From contig NZ_CP029145.1 of NCBI RefSeq assembly GCF_003149515.1, forward strand, positions 1,984,001 through 2,048,000: a stretch of 64,000 bases of DNA, written 5' to 3'. The notes under the pieces are model-generated. The model was not told the DNA's origin. It saw nothing but the letters and a program-made list of their open reading frames with translations, and made no database searches. Source of the DNA: Hymenobacter nivis (lineage in GTDB: Bacteria > Bacteroidota > Bacteroidia > Cytophagales > Hymenobacteraceae). This document shows, piece by piece, positions 57,079-64,000 of this stretch; the stretch's first letter is position 1, and every line of letters begins with the position of its first letter. The position numbers and the translations under genes were made by a program.

Positions 57079-57846
57079 TTGACCGTTCTCATCCTCGAAG
57101 ACGAGTACCCCGCCGCCGAGCGCTTGCAGCGGCTGCTAGCCCAGGCCGCACCCGGGGCCCAGGTGCTGGCCGTGCTCGATACCGTGGCCGGGGCCCTGGC
57201 CTGGCTGGGGGCCCACCCCGCGCCCGGCCTCATCCTCAGCGACATCCAGCTAGCCGACGGCCTCAGCCTCGACGTGTTTGCCCAGACCCTGGTGCGCAGC
57301 CCGGTCATCTTCACCACCGCCTACGACCAGTACGCCCTGCAAGCCTTCCGCGCCAACGGCATCGATTACCTGCTGAAACCCCTCAAGCTGGCCGAGCTGC
57401 AAGCCGCCCTGGCCAAGCTGCCCGCGGGGCCCGAAGCGGCGGCCGGGGCCCCTGCCTCGTTCAACATCGAGCGCCTGCTCGACGCCCTGCCCCGCCCCCA
57501 GCGGCCCCACAAAACGCGGTTTCTGGTGCGCCAGGGCGAAACCCTGCTGCCCCTGCCCACCGCCGACGTGGCCTGGTGCCAGAGCCGCCACGACACCACC
57601 ACGCTGGCCACCCACGACGGCCGCCGCTTCGTGGTAGACTACACGCTAGAGCAGCTCGAAGCCCTGCTCGACCCGGCCCAGTTTTGCCGGCTCAACCGCC
57701 AGCTCATCGCCCAGCTGCCGGCCGTGCGCCGGCTGGTGCCCCACTTCGGCGGCAAGCTGCTGGTGGCCCTGCACCCCGCCCCCACCGACGAGATTGTGGT
57801 GAGCAAGGAGCGCGCCGGGGCCATCAAAACCTGGCTGGAGGGCTAA
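57079..57846 (+). CDS. LytTR response regulator
   Basis: The product has 255 residues. The receiver has the phospho-acceptor Asp in LILSDIQLADGLSLDV near residue 54, the acid pair ILEDEYPAA, and TTAYDQYALQAF with the conserved Thr, followed by GIDYLLKPL. A linker follows, then a LytTR DNA-binding domain (RFLVRQGETLLPLP, FVVDYTLEQLEALLDPAQFC). The start is TTG 57079. It is a transcription factor paired with the kinase at 55217, and a paralogue of the regulator at 58680. Confidence 0.92.
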   Translation: MTVLILEDEYPAAERLQRLLAQAAPGAQVLAVLDTVAGALAWLGAHPAPGLILSDIQLADGLSLDVFAQTLVRSPVIFTTAYDQYALQAFRANGIDYLLKPLKLAELQAALAKLPAGPEAAAGAPASFNIERLLDALPRPQRPHKTRFLVRQGETLLPLPTADVAWCQSRHDTTTLATHDGRRFVVDYTLEQLEALLDPAQFCRLNRQLIAQLPAVRRLVPHFGGKLLVALHPAPTDEIVVSKERAGAIKTWLEG

Positions 57847-57897
57847 GCCCGGGGCCCTATTCCTGCGTACCTTGTTCCTTCACTCGCCCCGGTTTTT

Positions 57898-58485
57898 ATG
57901 GACGTTATCAAGCTCAAAACCCCAGTCCTGGACCGCCTCACTGATGCAGAATTCTACGAGTTCTGCCAGGACCACCGCGACTTGCGCATCGAGCGCGGCA
58001 CCGACCACCAAATCACCATTATGCCTTCCGCCAGCTCTGAAACCGGCGCTACCAATAGCGAAATCAACTATCAGCTGGCCCACTGGAACCGCCAGCACGC
58101 GTTAGGAAAAACCTTCGATTCGTCAGCCGGCTTCACACTTTCCACCGGGGCCATGCTCTCGCCCGATGCCAGCTGGGTGGCCCAGGCGCGCTGGGACGCG
58201 CTGGCGGCCGACGACCGGCGCGGATTCGCCCGCCTCTGCCCCGACTTTGTAGCCGAGCTACTCTCGCCCTCCGACCGCCTCACCGACACGATGCGCAAGA
58301 TGGAGCACTAGCTCGAAGCCGGGGCCCGGCTGGGCTGGCTACTGGCCCCGGCCAGCGAAACAGTGTTCATTTTCGCGCCCGGCCAGCCCGTGCGCATCGT
58401 CCAGGGCTTCGACCAGCTGCTCAGCGGCGAGCCCGTGCTGCCCGGCTTCGCCCTGGAGCTGCACCACCTGCGGCCGGTTAGTTGA
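57898..58485 (+). pseudogene. Uma2 family endonuclease gene with a premature stop
   Basis: The first 137 codons give LTDAEFYEFCQDHRDLRIER, SSETGATNSEINYQLAHWNR, and CPDFVAELLSPSDRLTDTM, which match the Uma2 (PD-(D/E)XK restriction-like) family. TAG then falls at 58309-58311, and the same frame goes on LEAGARLGWLLAPASETVF to LELHHLRPVS at 58485. The family normally has Tyr at the stop position (KMEEYLENGARLGWL), so a Tyr codon became TAG. Function is lost unless the stop is read through. Uma2 genes are common in Bacteroidota but of unclear role. Confidence 0.82.
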
Positions 58486-58500
58486 TAATTATACTCACCA

Positions 58501-58591
58501 CGAAGTGCGGGGCTTGTCCCCGCCCGTCGTTGAACGATTGGCACATGCTTCGTTCAACGACGGGCGGGGACAAGCCCCGCACCCTACTTCG
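58501..58591. repeat. Second copy of the GGTGCGGGGCTTG inverted repeat
   Basis: The arms CGAAGTGCGGGGCTTGTCCC plus CGCCCGTCGTTGAACGA and their near complement ending at 58591 match the copy at 54087. It separates the Uma2 remnant from the second regulator gene. Confidence 0.85.
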
Positions 58592-58635
58592 CGACGACTA
58601 CAGCTATTGGCGATTGGTTCGACGTTCAAAAAAAG

Positions 58636-58675
58636 CTAACAACTAACAGCTAACAGCCAGCAGCTGACAGCTAAC
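58636..58675. repeat. GCTAACAGCTAACAGC simple-word tract
   Basis: Degenerate 7-8-base words of the form AACAGCTAACAGCCAGC occupy the gap just past the regulator stop. They mirror the AGCTGTTAGC words at 35322. Confidence 0.65.
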
Positions 58676-58679
58676 GTAG

Positions 58680-59483
58680 CTACCGATCCAGCCAACTTTT
58701 GAACAGGTTGACTTTTTCGCGGCTCACCAGTACCTGGGCGTCGGGGGCGGCGGGTTTTAGCACGGTTTGCAGGCGCGAGTTGGTGTAGTGGATGATGTCG
58801 TGGATGGCAACCTGCTGGACCAGGTAGGCGCGGTTGAGGCGGAAGAACCGGGCCGGGTCGAGCAGGGCTTCGAGCTGCTCCATCGTGTAGTCGACCACGT
58901 ACTTGCGGCCCTCGGCGGTTTGGAGGAAAGTGGCTTTTTCGAGGCTGAAAAAATACGCCACCTGCTCGACGGGCACCACTTTGAGGTGCTCGCCCACCCG
59001 CACCACAAACTGCGTTTTGTAGCTGGCCGCGGGCGCGGGCTGGCGCAGCTGCTGCACCAGCTGGGCTAGGGCAGCGGCGTCGAGCAGCGGCGCGGCGGGC
59101 GCGGGGGCCCCGGCGGCGGGCGGAGCCAGGCGCTGGCGCAGCTTGGCCACGGCGCCGCGCAGTTCCTCCTCGTCGATGGGCTTGAGGAGGTAGTCCACGC
59201 TGTTTACCTTGAAGGCGCGCAGGGCATACTGGTCGTAGGCGGTGGTGAAAATGACCGGGCACGTCACCGCCACCTGCTCGAACAGCTCGAAGCTGAGGCC
59301 GTCGGCCAGGTGAATATCGAGGAAGAGCACGTCGGGCGCGGGGCCGGCTTGCAGCAGGGCCACGGCCTGCGCCACCGACTCGGCGGGCCCCAGAATCTCG
59401 AACGGCTCGGGCAGTTTGTGGAGCAGCGCGGCCAGGCGGCGGGCGGCCAGCGGCTCGTCCTCAACGAGTAAAGCGCGAAGCAT
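58680..59483 (-). CDS. LytTR response regulator (second system)
   Basis: The product has 267 residues with the same layout as the regulator at 57079. The receiver has LLVEDEPLAARRLAAL at the start, the Asp in VLFLDIHLADGLSFEL near residue 56, TTAYDQYALRAF, and SVDYLLKPIDEE. A Pro/Ala-rich linker leads to a LytTR domain with FVVRVGEHLKVVPVEQ and DYTMEQLEALLDPARFFRL. It pairs with the kinase at 59712, which lies upstream on the same strand. Start ATG 59483. Confidence 0.92.
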   Translation of the reverse strand: MLRALLVEDEPLAARRLAALLHKLPEPFEILGPAESVAQAVALLQAGPAPDVLFLDIHLADGLSFELFEQVAVTCPVIFTTAYDQYALRAFKVNSVDYLLKPIDEEELRGAVAKLRQRLAPPAAGAPAPAAPLLDAAALAQLVQQLRQPAPAASYKTQFVVRVGEHLKVVPVEQVAYFFSLEKATFLQTAEGRKYVVDYTMEQLEALLDPARFFRLNRAYLVQQVAIHDIIHYTNSRLQTVLKPAAPDAQVLVSREKVNLFKSWLDR

Positions 59484-59549
59484 GAATTAAGGAAATGTGT
59501 GGAATGTGTGGGATGTGTGGGATGTGCGAAGGTGAAAGGAAGGTTGTTT

Positions 59550-59697
59550 GAAAAGCTTGTTGACCGCCAGTATAAACTTCATGCTGAGTCTGTTGAAGCA
59601 TCTCTAATGCTCAGCTGATCCAATTGATTACTGCCGCGGGAGAGATGCTTCGGCTACGCTCAGCATGACGTTCATACTGACGGCCAATAAGCTTTCC
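59550..59697. repeat. Long inverted repeat inside the second two-component operon
   Basis: Outer arms GAAAAGCTTGTTGACCGCCA and its near complement, with inner arms TTCATGCTGAG and CTCAGCATGACG, make 148 bases. It shares GAAGCATCTCT and its complement with the elements at 13822 and 44467. Left of it, 59490-59525 holds GTGTGGAATGTGTGGG words. Confidence 0.85.
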
Positions 59698-59711
59698 AAA
59701 CCGCCCCTTTT

Positions 59712-60875
59712 TCACAGCTTCAGCAGCGGCAAGGTTACGACGAACTCCTCGCCCACGGGGCCCGCCGCCACGGGCCGGTCGGTGAAGAAAACGTAGCGGG
59801 CGCGCAGGTTGGCGAGGCCCCGGCCCGAGGCTTCGCCGGGGGCCAGGCGGCGGGGGCGCCGGGTGTTGCGCACGGTGAGGGTAGCGGCGGCCGCGTCCAC
59901 GGCCACGCGCAGGCGCAGGGGATCGGCCTGGTAGGCGGTGTTGTGCTTGAGGGCGTTTTCGAGCAGCAATTGCAGGGCCAGCGGCGGCAGGAACAAGCCG
60001 GCCAGGGCCCCGGTAGGCGGCACATCAAGCTCCACTTGCAGGGCCTCGTCGAGGCGGGTTTTTTGCAGAAATACGTAGGCTTCGGCGAAGGCCAGCTCTT
60101 CGGCCAGCGGCACCAGCTCCTGGCTTTGGCTGTCGAGCACGTAACGGTACACGCTGCTGAGCTGCCGGATGAAGCGCACGGCACGGGCCGGGTCGGCCTC
60201 TTCTACTAGGCTGGTGAGGGCGTTGAGCGCGTTGAAGAGGAAGTGCGGATCGACCTGCCGGCGCAGCGAATCGAGCCGGGCCACGGCGCTTTCCTTCTCC
60301 AGCCGCTCGGCCCGCACGGTGGCCTCGCGCCAGGCCAGCAGGAAGGAGCGCGAGTGCATAAAGAGCGAAATAACCACCGTGGTGAGCAGCGGCATGGCCG
60401 AGTTCGCGAAGAACTGGTGGCGCAGGGTGTAGCCCAGCGGCCGGTGAAACAGCAGCACCGCCGACAGCTCGCCCACCAGCACAATCACCAGCAGCGAGGC
60501 CAGAAACGACGTGCCCACCGTGAGCAGCAGGCGGCGGATGGGCTGCTCGCTCCAGCCGGTGCGCAGGTTCAGCAGGTCGGCGGTGTAGGCGTTGGCAAAC
60601 CACAGCCCCGCCGCGTAGCAAAAGGCGATGCCGAACGACACGGTGTAGCCCAGCGGGTCGCGCCAGGGCGGCGGCGCAAACAGCAGGGCGGTAACCGCGC
60701 AGGCCAGCATTATCCAGCCCAGCACCCGCCCAAAGGCCCGCACATTGGAGCGCGCCACAGTCGTCACCCAGGGCGTGCCGGGCGGGGCGGCATCGGCATA
60801 GGGCGGCGAATACGGCGGGGCGGGCGGCGGCAGGGGCAAGGGCACGGCGGGCGGAGCAACGAGGGAGTGAGCCAT
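59712..60875 (-). CDS. LytS-type sensor histidine kinase (second system)
   Basis: The product has 387 residues. A Pro-rich cytoplasmic start (PLPLPPPAPPYSPPYADAAP) precedes four membrane helices over residues 50-185. The kinase core has LRRQVDPHFLFNALNALTSL with the phosphorylated His near residue 233, then LQLLLENALKHNTAYQADPL and EASGRGLANLRARYVFF. It signals to the regulator at 58680. It is a paralogue of the kinase at 55217. The ATG at 60875 is the first with a sensible N-terminus. Confidence 0.9.
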   Translation of the reverse strand: MAHSLVAPPAVPLPLPPPAPPYSPPYADAAPPGTPWVTTVARSNVRAFGRVLGWIMLACAVTALLFAPPPWRDPLGYTVSFGIAFCYAAGLWFANAYTADLLNLRTGWSEQPIRRLLLTVGTSFLASLLVIVLVGELSAVLLFHRPLGYTLRHQFFANSAMPLLTTVVISLFMHSRSFLLAWREATVRAERLEKESAVARLDSLRRQVDPHFLFNALNALTSLVEEADPARAVRFIRQLSSVYRYVLDSQSQELVPLAEELAFAEAYVFLQKTRLDEALQVELDVPPTGALAGLFLPPLALQLLLENALKHNTAYQADPLRLRVAVDAAAATLTVRNTRRPRRLAPGEASGRGLANLRARYVFFTDRPVAAGPVGEEFVVTLPLLKL

Positions 60876-60941
60876 AAAAATAGCGGCGGGTAGCGCAAAA
60901 GAAACGGGCGCGGGGCCCCCTAGGGCCAGAGCCGTTAAGTT

Positions 60942-61117
60942 CTGGCAGGTCGCCCTCCGCGAACGCCGCACCCCCCGGCCCCCTTCTCCGAAAAGGAGAA
61001 GGGGGGACTAGTTTTTAGTCTTAAATAAAGCTAGAAATTAGAACGGTAACTAGCTCCCCCTCTCCTTTTCGGAGAGGGGGCTGGGGGGTGAGGCGCACGC
61101 GGAGGGCGACCTGCCAG
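60942..61117. repeat. Very long imperfect inverted repeat
   Basis: Arms of about 65 bases (CTGGCAGGTCGCCCTCCGCG at the left, its complement at the right end) surround inner poly-C/poly-G stretches and a CCTTCTCCGAAAAGGAGAAGG palindrome. The AT-rich centre is about 50 bases. No ORF. It fills most of the gap between the kinase gene and the next gene. Confidence 0.85.
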
Positions 61118-61152
61118 CAAGTAGCAGCGCCCCCCCCCTGGGGCCCCCGGCG

Positions 61153-61860
61153 CTACTTGCTGGCCTGGGCGGGCGCGCCGTATTCTTTCATGCGGCCCAG
61201 CACCTGGCCCTGGCCCCAGTTGGGCGCCAGCGGGCCGGCGGGCTTGAAGGCCGCAAACTTGGCCTGGGCAGCCTCGAACAGCGGCCGGGCCGCGGCGGCG
61301 CCCCCGCCGTACTCTGATGGCATGTAGTACAGGTTGTTGGCGGCAATCAGGTACGGGCGGGGGTTGGCGGGGTTCAGGGCCCTGGCTTGGGCCGCGGCGT
61401 CGCCGGCCAGCTCCGAGTATTGCTGGCCGCGCTCCATGGGCGACACCCGCAGCCGGGCCTGGTACACGTAGGCTTGCAGCGCGAGCAGCTCCGATTCGTC
61501 GCCCTTCAGCTGGCGGGCCTGGCCGAGGGCCTTTTCGGCCTGGTCGAGGGTGTTGTCTTTGGCGGTGGCATTATCCTGGCTCCCAAATGTGCTGATGGCT
61601 AGGGCGTAGGCTTGGTAGTAGCGGGGCAGCCAATCGGTGGGGGCGGCGGCGGCGGCGCGCTCCATTTTGGCCGCCCCGGCTTGCAGCACGGCCGGGTCGC
61701 CGGTGCTCGTAAGCGCGGCAATGGCCTGGGCCATGCCCTCGGCGTAGCCGGCGGGCGCGGCGGCCGTGGCGGCGGCTTTGGCGGGGGCCCCAGCTTTGGG
61801 CTGGGCGGTGGCGGCGAGGGCAAAGGCAACGAGGGCGAGGGTGAACAGCGACTTTTTCAT
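61153..61860 (-). CDS. Secreted TPR-like protein of unknown function
   Basis: The product has 235 residues with a signal peptide (MKKSLFTLALVAFALAATAQ). An Ala/Pro-rich spacer leads to helices with a tetratricopeptide-like rhythm: QAIAALTSTGDPAVLQAGAA, KMERAAAAAPTDWLPRYYQA, and AEKALGQARQLKGDESELLA. The C-terminal RPLFEAAQAKFAAFKPAGPL segment closes it. It is probably a periplasmic scaffold. Function unknown. Confidence 0.78.
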   Translation of the reverse strand: MKKSLFTLALVAFALAATAQPKAGAPAKAAATAAAPAGYAEGMAQAIAALTSTGDPAVLQAGAAKMERAAAAAPTDWLPRYYQAYALAISTFGSQDNATAKDNTLDQAEKALGQARQLKGDESELLALQAYVYQARLRVSPMERGQQYSELAGDAAAQARALNPANPRPYLIAANNLYYMPSEYGGGAAAARPLFEAAQAKFAAFKPAGPLAPNWGQGQVLGRMKEYGAPAQASK

Positions 61861-62009
61861 GGCGTGGGGTTGGGGTGAAAAGGGGGTTGGGTGCGTTGGT
61901 GATTCAAAGGTGGCCGCCCGGCCCGGGGCCCCCAAACGGTTGTTCCCGAAGTGTCATTTGGGGCGGATGAACCGGCGAATTGGGGCCCCAGCGCGGGGCG
62001 GCTTCCGGG

Positions 62010-63345
62010 CTAATCCGGGGCCACCTCGGTATTCCCGGAGGCCTTCTTATTAATGGAGATGAACACGCCCACAAACAGCATGCGCGGGGCCGAGGGGGCC
62101 AGGGCCACGCCCTGGTACTGGCCGCTAGCGTCGGGGGCGGCGGCGTAGCGGTAGCCGTAGGTGTTGGCGCGACCCAGCACGTTGCTGGCGGCCACGTTCA
62201 CGATGATGTACTGGCCCAGCAGGTGGGTGAGGTAGCTGGCGCTCAGGCTCAGGTCCTGGTAGCTGGGGGTGCGGGCCTGGTTGTAGCCGGGTTGGTTGGG
62301 GTCGTAGTAGGCGCGGGGGCTGTTGTAGGCGGCGGTAGCCCCGAACTGCGTGTGCAGCTTCGGCACCCAGTACTTGGCCACCACGCCTAGGGCGTAGCGG
62401 GCGGCGAAGGTGGGCACGGGGTCGGCGCGGTACTAGCGCACGGTGGCGAGGTAGCCGTAGCTCACCCAGTAGTCGAGGCGGGGGCCCGCTGCGGCGGTCG
62501 CGCCAGAACAGGTCGAAGCCCCGGGCGTAGCCCTGGCCGCCGTTGCGGTAGGCGCCGGCGGCGTAGAAATTGGCCGGGTCGTAGGTCACCAGCTGGGCGT
62601 AGCTTTTCTGGTACACTTCGCCCCGCAGCGTGCGGCCGGCGGCGCTGCGCGCGTAGCTGAGCTGCACGTGCTGGGCGCGCTCGAAGCCCAAATTGTGCGT
62701 GAAGCTGAGCAGGTCGTTGGCAGGCGTTTGGTAGAAGTAGCCGGCGGCGGCCGTCAGCTGGCCGTGGGGCCCCAGGCGGTAGGCCAGGACCAGGCGCGGG
62801 GCGGCGTTCCACTGCCTGAGCAGGGCCGAATACTCGGCGCGGGCCCCGGCGCGGCCGGCCAGGCGGTGGTTCAGCACCAGCTCGCTCTCGGCAAAACCGG
62901 CCACGCGCTGCTCATCGAAACCCGTGCACAGGACGCTGGGGGCCCCCGGGGTGCCGGGGGCGGCGGCGGCGGGCCGGTAGGTTTGGCGGTAGCGCTGGGC
63001 CAGGCCTTCGGCGCCGATTTTCAGGTTGAACCAGGTGCTGGCCGAGTCGTTAGTAAGCACGAGGCGGGCCACGGCCGGCTGCTCCACGTCGCGCACGGCC
63101 AGGGCGCCGGGGCGCACGTCGTTGTCGTCGTGGGTCAGGGCCAGGCCGGTGTTCAGGCTCCAGCCGCGGCGCAGGGGCCCCCGGCCCAGCACCACGGTCA
63201 GCTCCAAGGGCTCAAACCCGATGAGCCGCACCACCAGCGGCAGGGCCCCAGCGGCGTGCCCGGTGCTGAAGCGGAAGCGCCCGAGCGAATCGGTGCTGGC
63301 CCCATCGAAGGTTGATTTCAGGAAGACGTTGGCCCCGGATAGGGG
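62010..63345 (-). pseudogene. Decayed TonB-dependent receptor gene
   Basis: The 5' part starts without an ATG in VAGQPLSGANVFLKSTFDGA (carboxypeptidase-regulatory-like domain). After LELTVVLGRG it jumps directly into barrel sequence (WSLNTGLALTHDD), so plug and early barrel are gone. Near 62500 the frame changes (the first frame runs RGFDLFWRDRRSGPP; the other frame gives LDYWVSYGYLATVR). There a TAG follows, then YRADPVPTFAARYALGVVAK and on to the C-terminus at 62010. At least one frameshift, one stop, an internal deletion and a lost start show it is dead. The remaining end still reads as a receptor barrel. Confidence 0.85.
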
Positions 63346-63624
63346 CTGGCCGGCGACGCGCTGTTTGCGCGGCCCCTCAATCCACTCGGGCAGTGGCTGA
63401 ACGCGGTGGTGCGGCCCAAGTACGGGGCCCACCCCGAGGTGCGCGAAATCGAGCAAATGCTCCAGCAAATGCTCAGCACCGGCCGCGACCTGACCGCCCA
63501 GTACAAGCGCAACCGCATCGAAGAAGCCCGCGCTGGCCTCGACCGCGTGCACACCCAGGCCGAGCGCATCGACGCCCTATTCCAGCAGCTGGAACCCAGG
63601 GCCAAAATATCCCAGGCCGCCTAA
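63343..63624 (+). pseudogene. C-terminal fragment of an unknown gene
   Basis: The plus-strand frame is open from just after TAG 63340 and reads GLAGDALFARPLNPLGQWLN, then AVVRPKYGAHPEVREIEQML and NRIEEARAGLDRVHTQAERI to the stop at 63624. There is no convincing start codon in the first part; GTG 63406 could start a 72-residue piece. It looks like the 3' end of a larger gene cut at the same place where the TonB remnant begins. Family not recognised. Confidence 0.5.
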
Positions 63625-63733
63625 TTTTTCCTTTGCCGATTAACGCTGCGGGCGGCTCCCACCCGGAGGCCACTCGCTTTTTGTTGCAGCGCGGGCGCGT
63701 CACTCGCTTCGCCCCATCGGCGGCCGTTGCAGT

Positions 63734-63766
63734 TGTAGCGCGGCCTTTAGCTACAGCTGCGCTACT
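63734..63766. repeat. Short inverted repeat with TGTAGCGCGG arm
   Basis: TGTAGCGCGGC and a near complement lie just past the tatD stop. The arm recalls TAGCGCGGACTTTGTAGTCC at 29563, so it may be a short relative, or simply a terminator stem. Confidence 0.4.
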
Positions 63767-64000
63767 ACAAATTGAACAGCGCGGCGGCGTTGCGGGTAGT
63801 GGCTTCGGCCACGGCCTCGGGCGACTGGCCCAGTAAGGCAGCCACGCGGTGCAGCACCAAGGGCAGGTAGGCGGGCTCGTTGCGCTTGCCGCGATGGGGC
63901 ACGGGGGCCAGGTAGGGGCAGTCGGTTTCGAGCAGCAGGTGCTCCAGGCCAATGCCGGGCAGGAATTGGTCAGCCCCGCCGTTTTTGAACGTGGCCACCC
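63765..64000 (-). CDS. tatD: TatD family hydrolase, 3' part
   Basis: The gene runs off the right edge; about 78 residues are visible. GLEHLLLETDCPYLAPVPHR followed by GKRNEPAYLPLVLHRVAALL is the C-terminal TatD signature, with the metal-binding Asp in ETDCPY. The end is EATTRNAAALFNL. TatD proteins are magnesium-dependent DNases or exonucleases in the cytoplasm. The amino-terminal metal ligands are outside the window. Confidence 0.92.
   Translation of the reverse strand, partial: VATFKNGGADQFLPGIGLEHLLLETDCPYLAPVPHRGKRNEPAYLPLVLHRVAALLGQSPEAVAEATTRNAAALFNL

Noticed and set aside
54087..58591. Composite transposon bounded by the two family B repeats
   Set aside because: The repeats are palindromes without a transposase between them, and the enclosed genes look like ordinary chromosomal ones.
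1..64000. Transfer RNA or ribosomal RNA genes
   Set aside because: No cloverleaf-like or rRNA-like segment was recognised on either strand by eye; a tRNAscan run would be decisive.

Overview
The window looks like a chromosomal segment of a high-GC member of the Bacteroidota, most likely Hymenobacter or a close relative (Hymenobacteraceae). The grounds are the roughly two-thirds GC content, Bacteroidota-type -7 promoter words (TAnnTTTG), and families typical of the phylum: DUF1573, a DUF5103-type T9SS plug protein, TonB-dependent receptors with a carboxypeptidase-regulatory domain, DUF3276 (Pur-alpha-like), DUF3822 and LytS/LytTR pairs. No rRNA, tRNA, CRISPR array, prophage or transposase gene was recognised. 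One structured non-coding RNA candidate lies at about 34.1 kb.

Layout. 1-9.7 kb holds housekeeping and small genes: a DUF1573 fragment, a RecD-like helicase, a thioesterase, a decayed DUF4126 gene, two Nudix hydrolases, DUF3822, coaD, a phosphodiesterase and DUF6624. 9.8-17.6 kb holds threonine aldolase, a Na+/H+ antiporter, a PPP-type phosphatase, an AlkA-like glycosylase, a 2H phosphoesterase, a beta-propeller lipoprotein and an ABC-F ATPase. 17.7-19.9 kb is a lower-GC accessory patch with an orphan gene, a VOC gene broken by one stop codon and an alpha/beta hydrolase lipoprotein. 20.2-28.2 kb holds the T9SS plug protein, an M48 protease and a three-gene type I secretion operon whose membrane subunit lacks the ATPase domain. 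28.3-37.2 kb holds ychF, DUF3276, DUF58, a possible PD-(D/E)XK nuclease, a deoxyhypusine-synthase-like enzyme without the usual lysine, hslV and an acyltransferase. 37.4-42.6 kb holds a TonB receptor, the pyruvate dehydrogenase E2 and a histidine phosphatase. 42.7-49.5 kb is a menaquinone cluster: a likely menI, then menF, menD, menB and menE. 49.5-64 kb holds a DUF481-like protein, a TlpA thioredoxin, membrane proteins, two convergent LytS/LytTR two-component systems, several gene remnants and the 3' part of tatD.

Functional links. The men genes cover chorismate to isochorismate, SEPHCHC, OSB-CoA, DHNA-CoA and DHNA; menC, menH and menA are not here. The exporter subunit, HlyD adaptor and TolC overlap or abut and form one envelope-spanning unit. 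The two two-component systems are paralogous in architecture and face each other across a decayed Uma2 gene and a palindromic repeat.

The window is rich in long imperfect inverted repeats between genes, in several families and copies. It also holds six decayed genes or remnants and has an unusual preference for GGG GCC at Gly-Ala pairs. Together these suggest mobile palindromic elements and ongoing local gene loss. All family calls were made by reading motifs; no database search was run.
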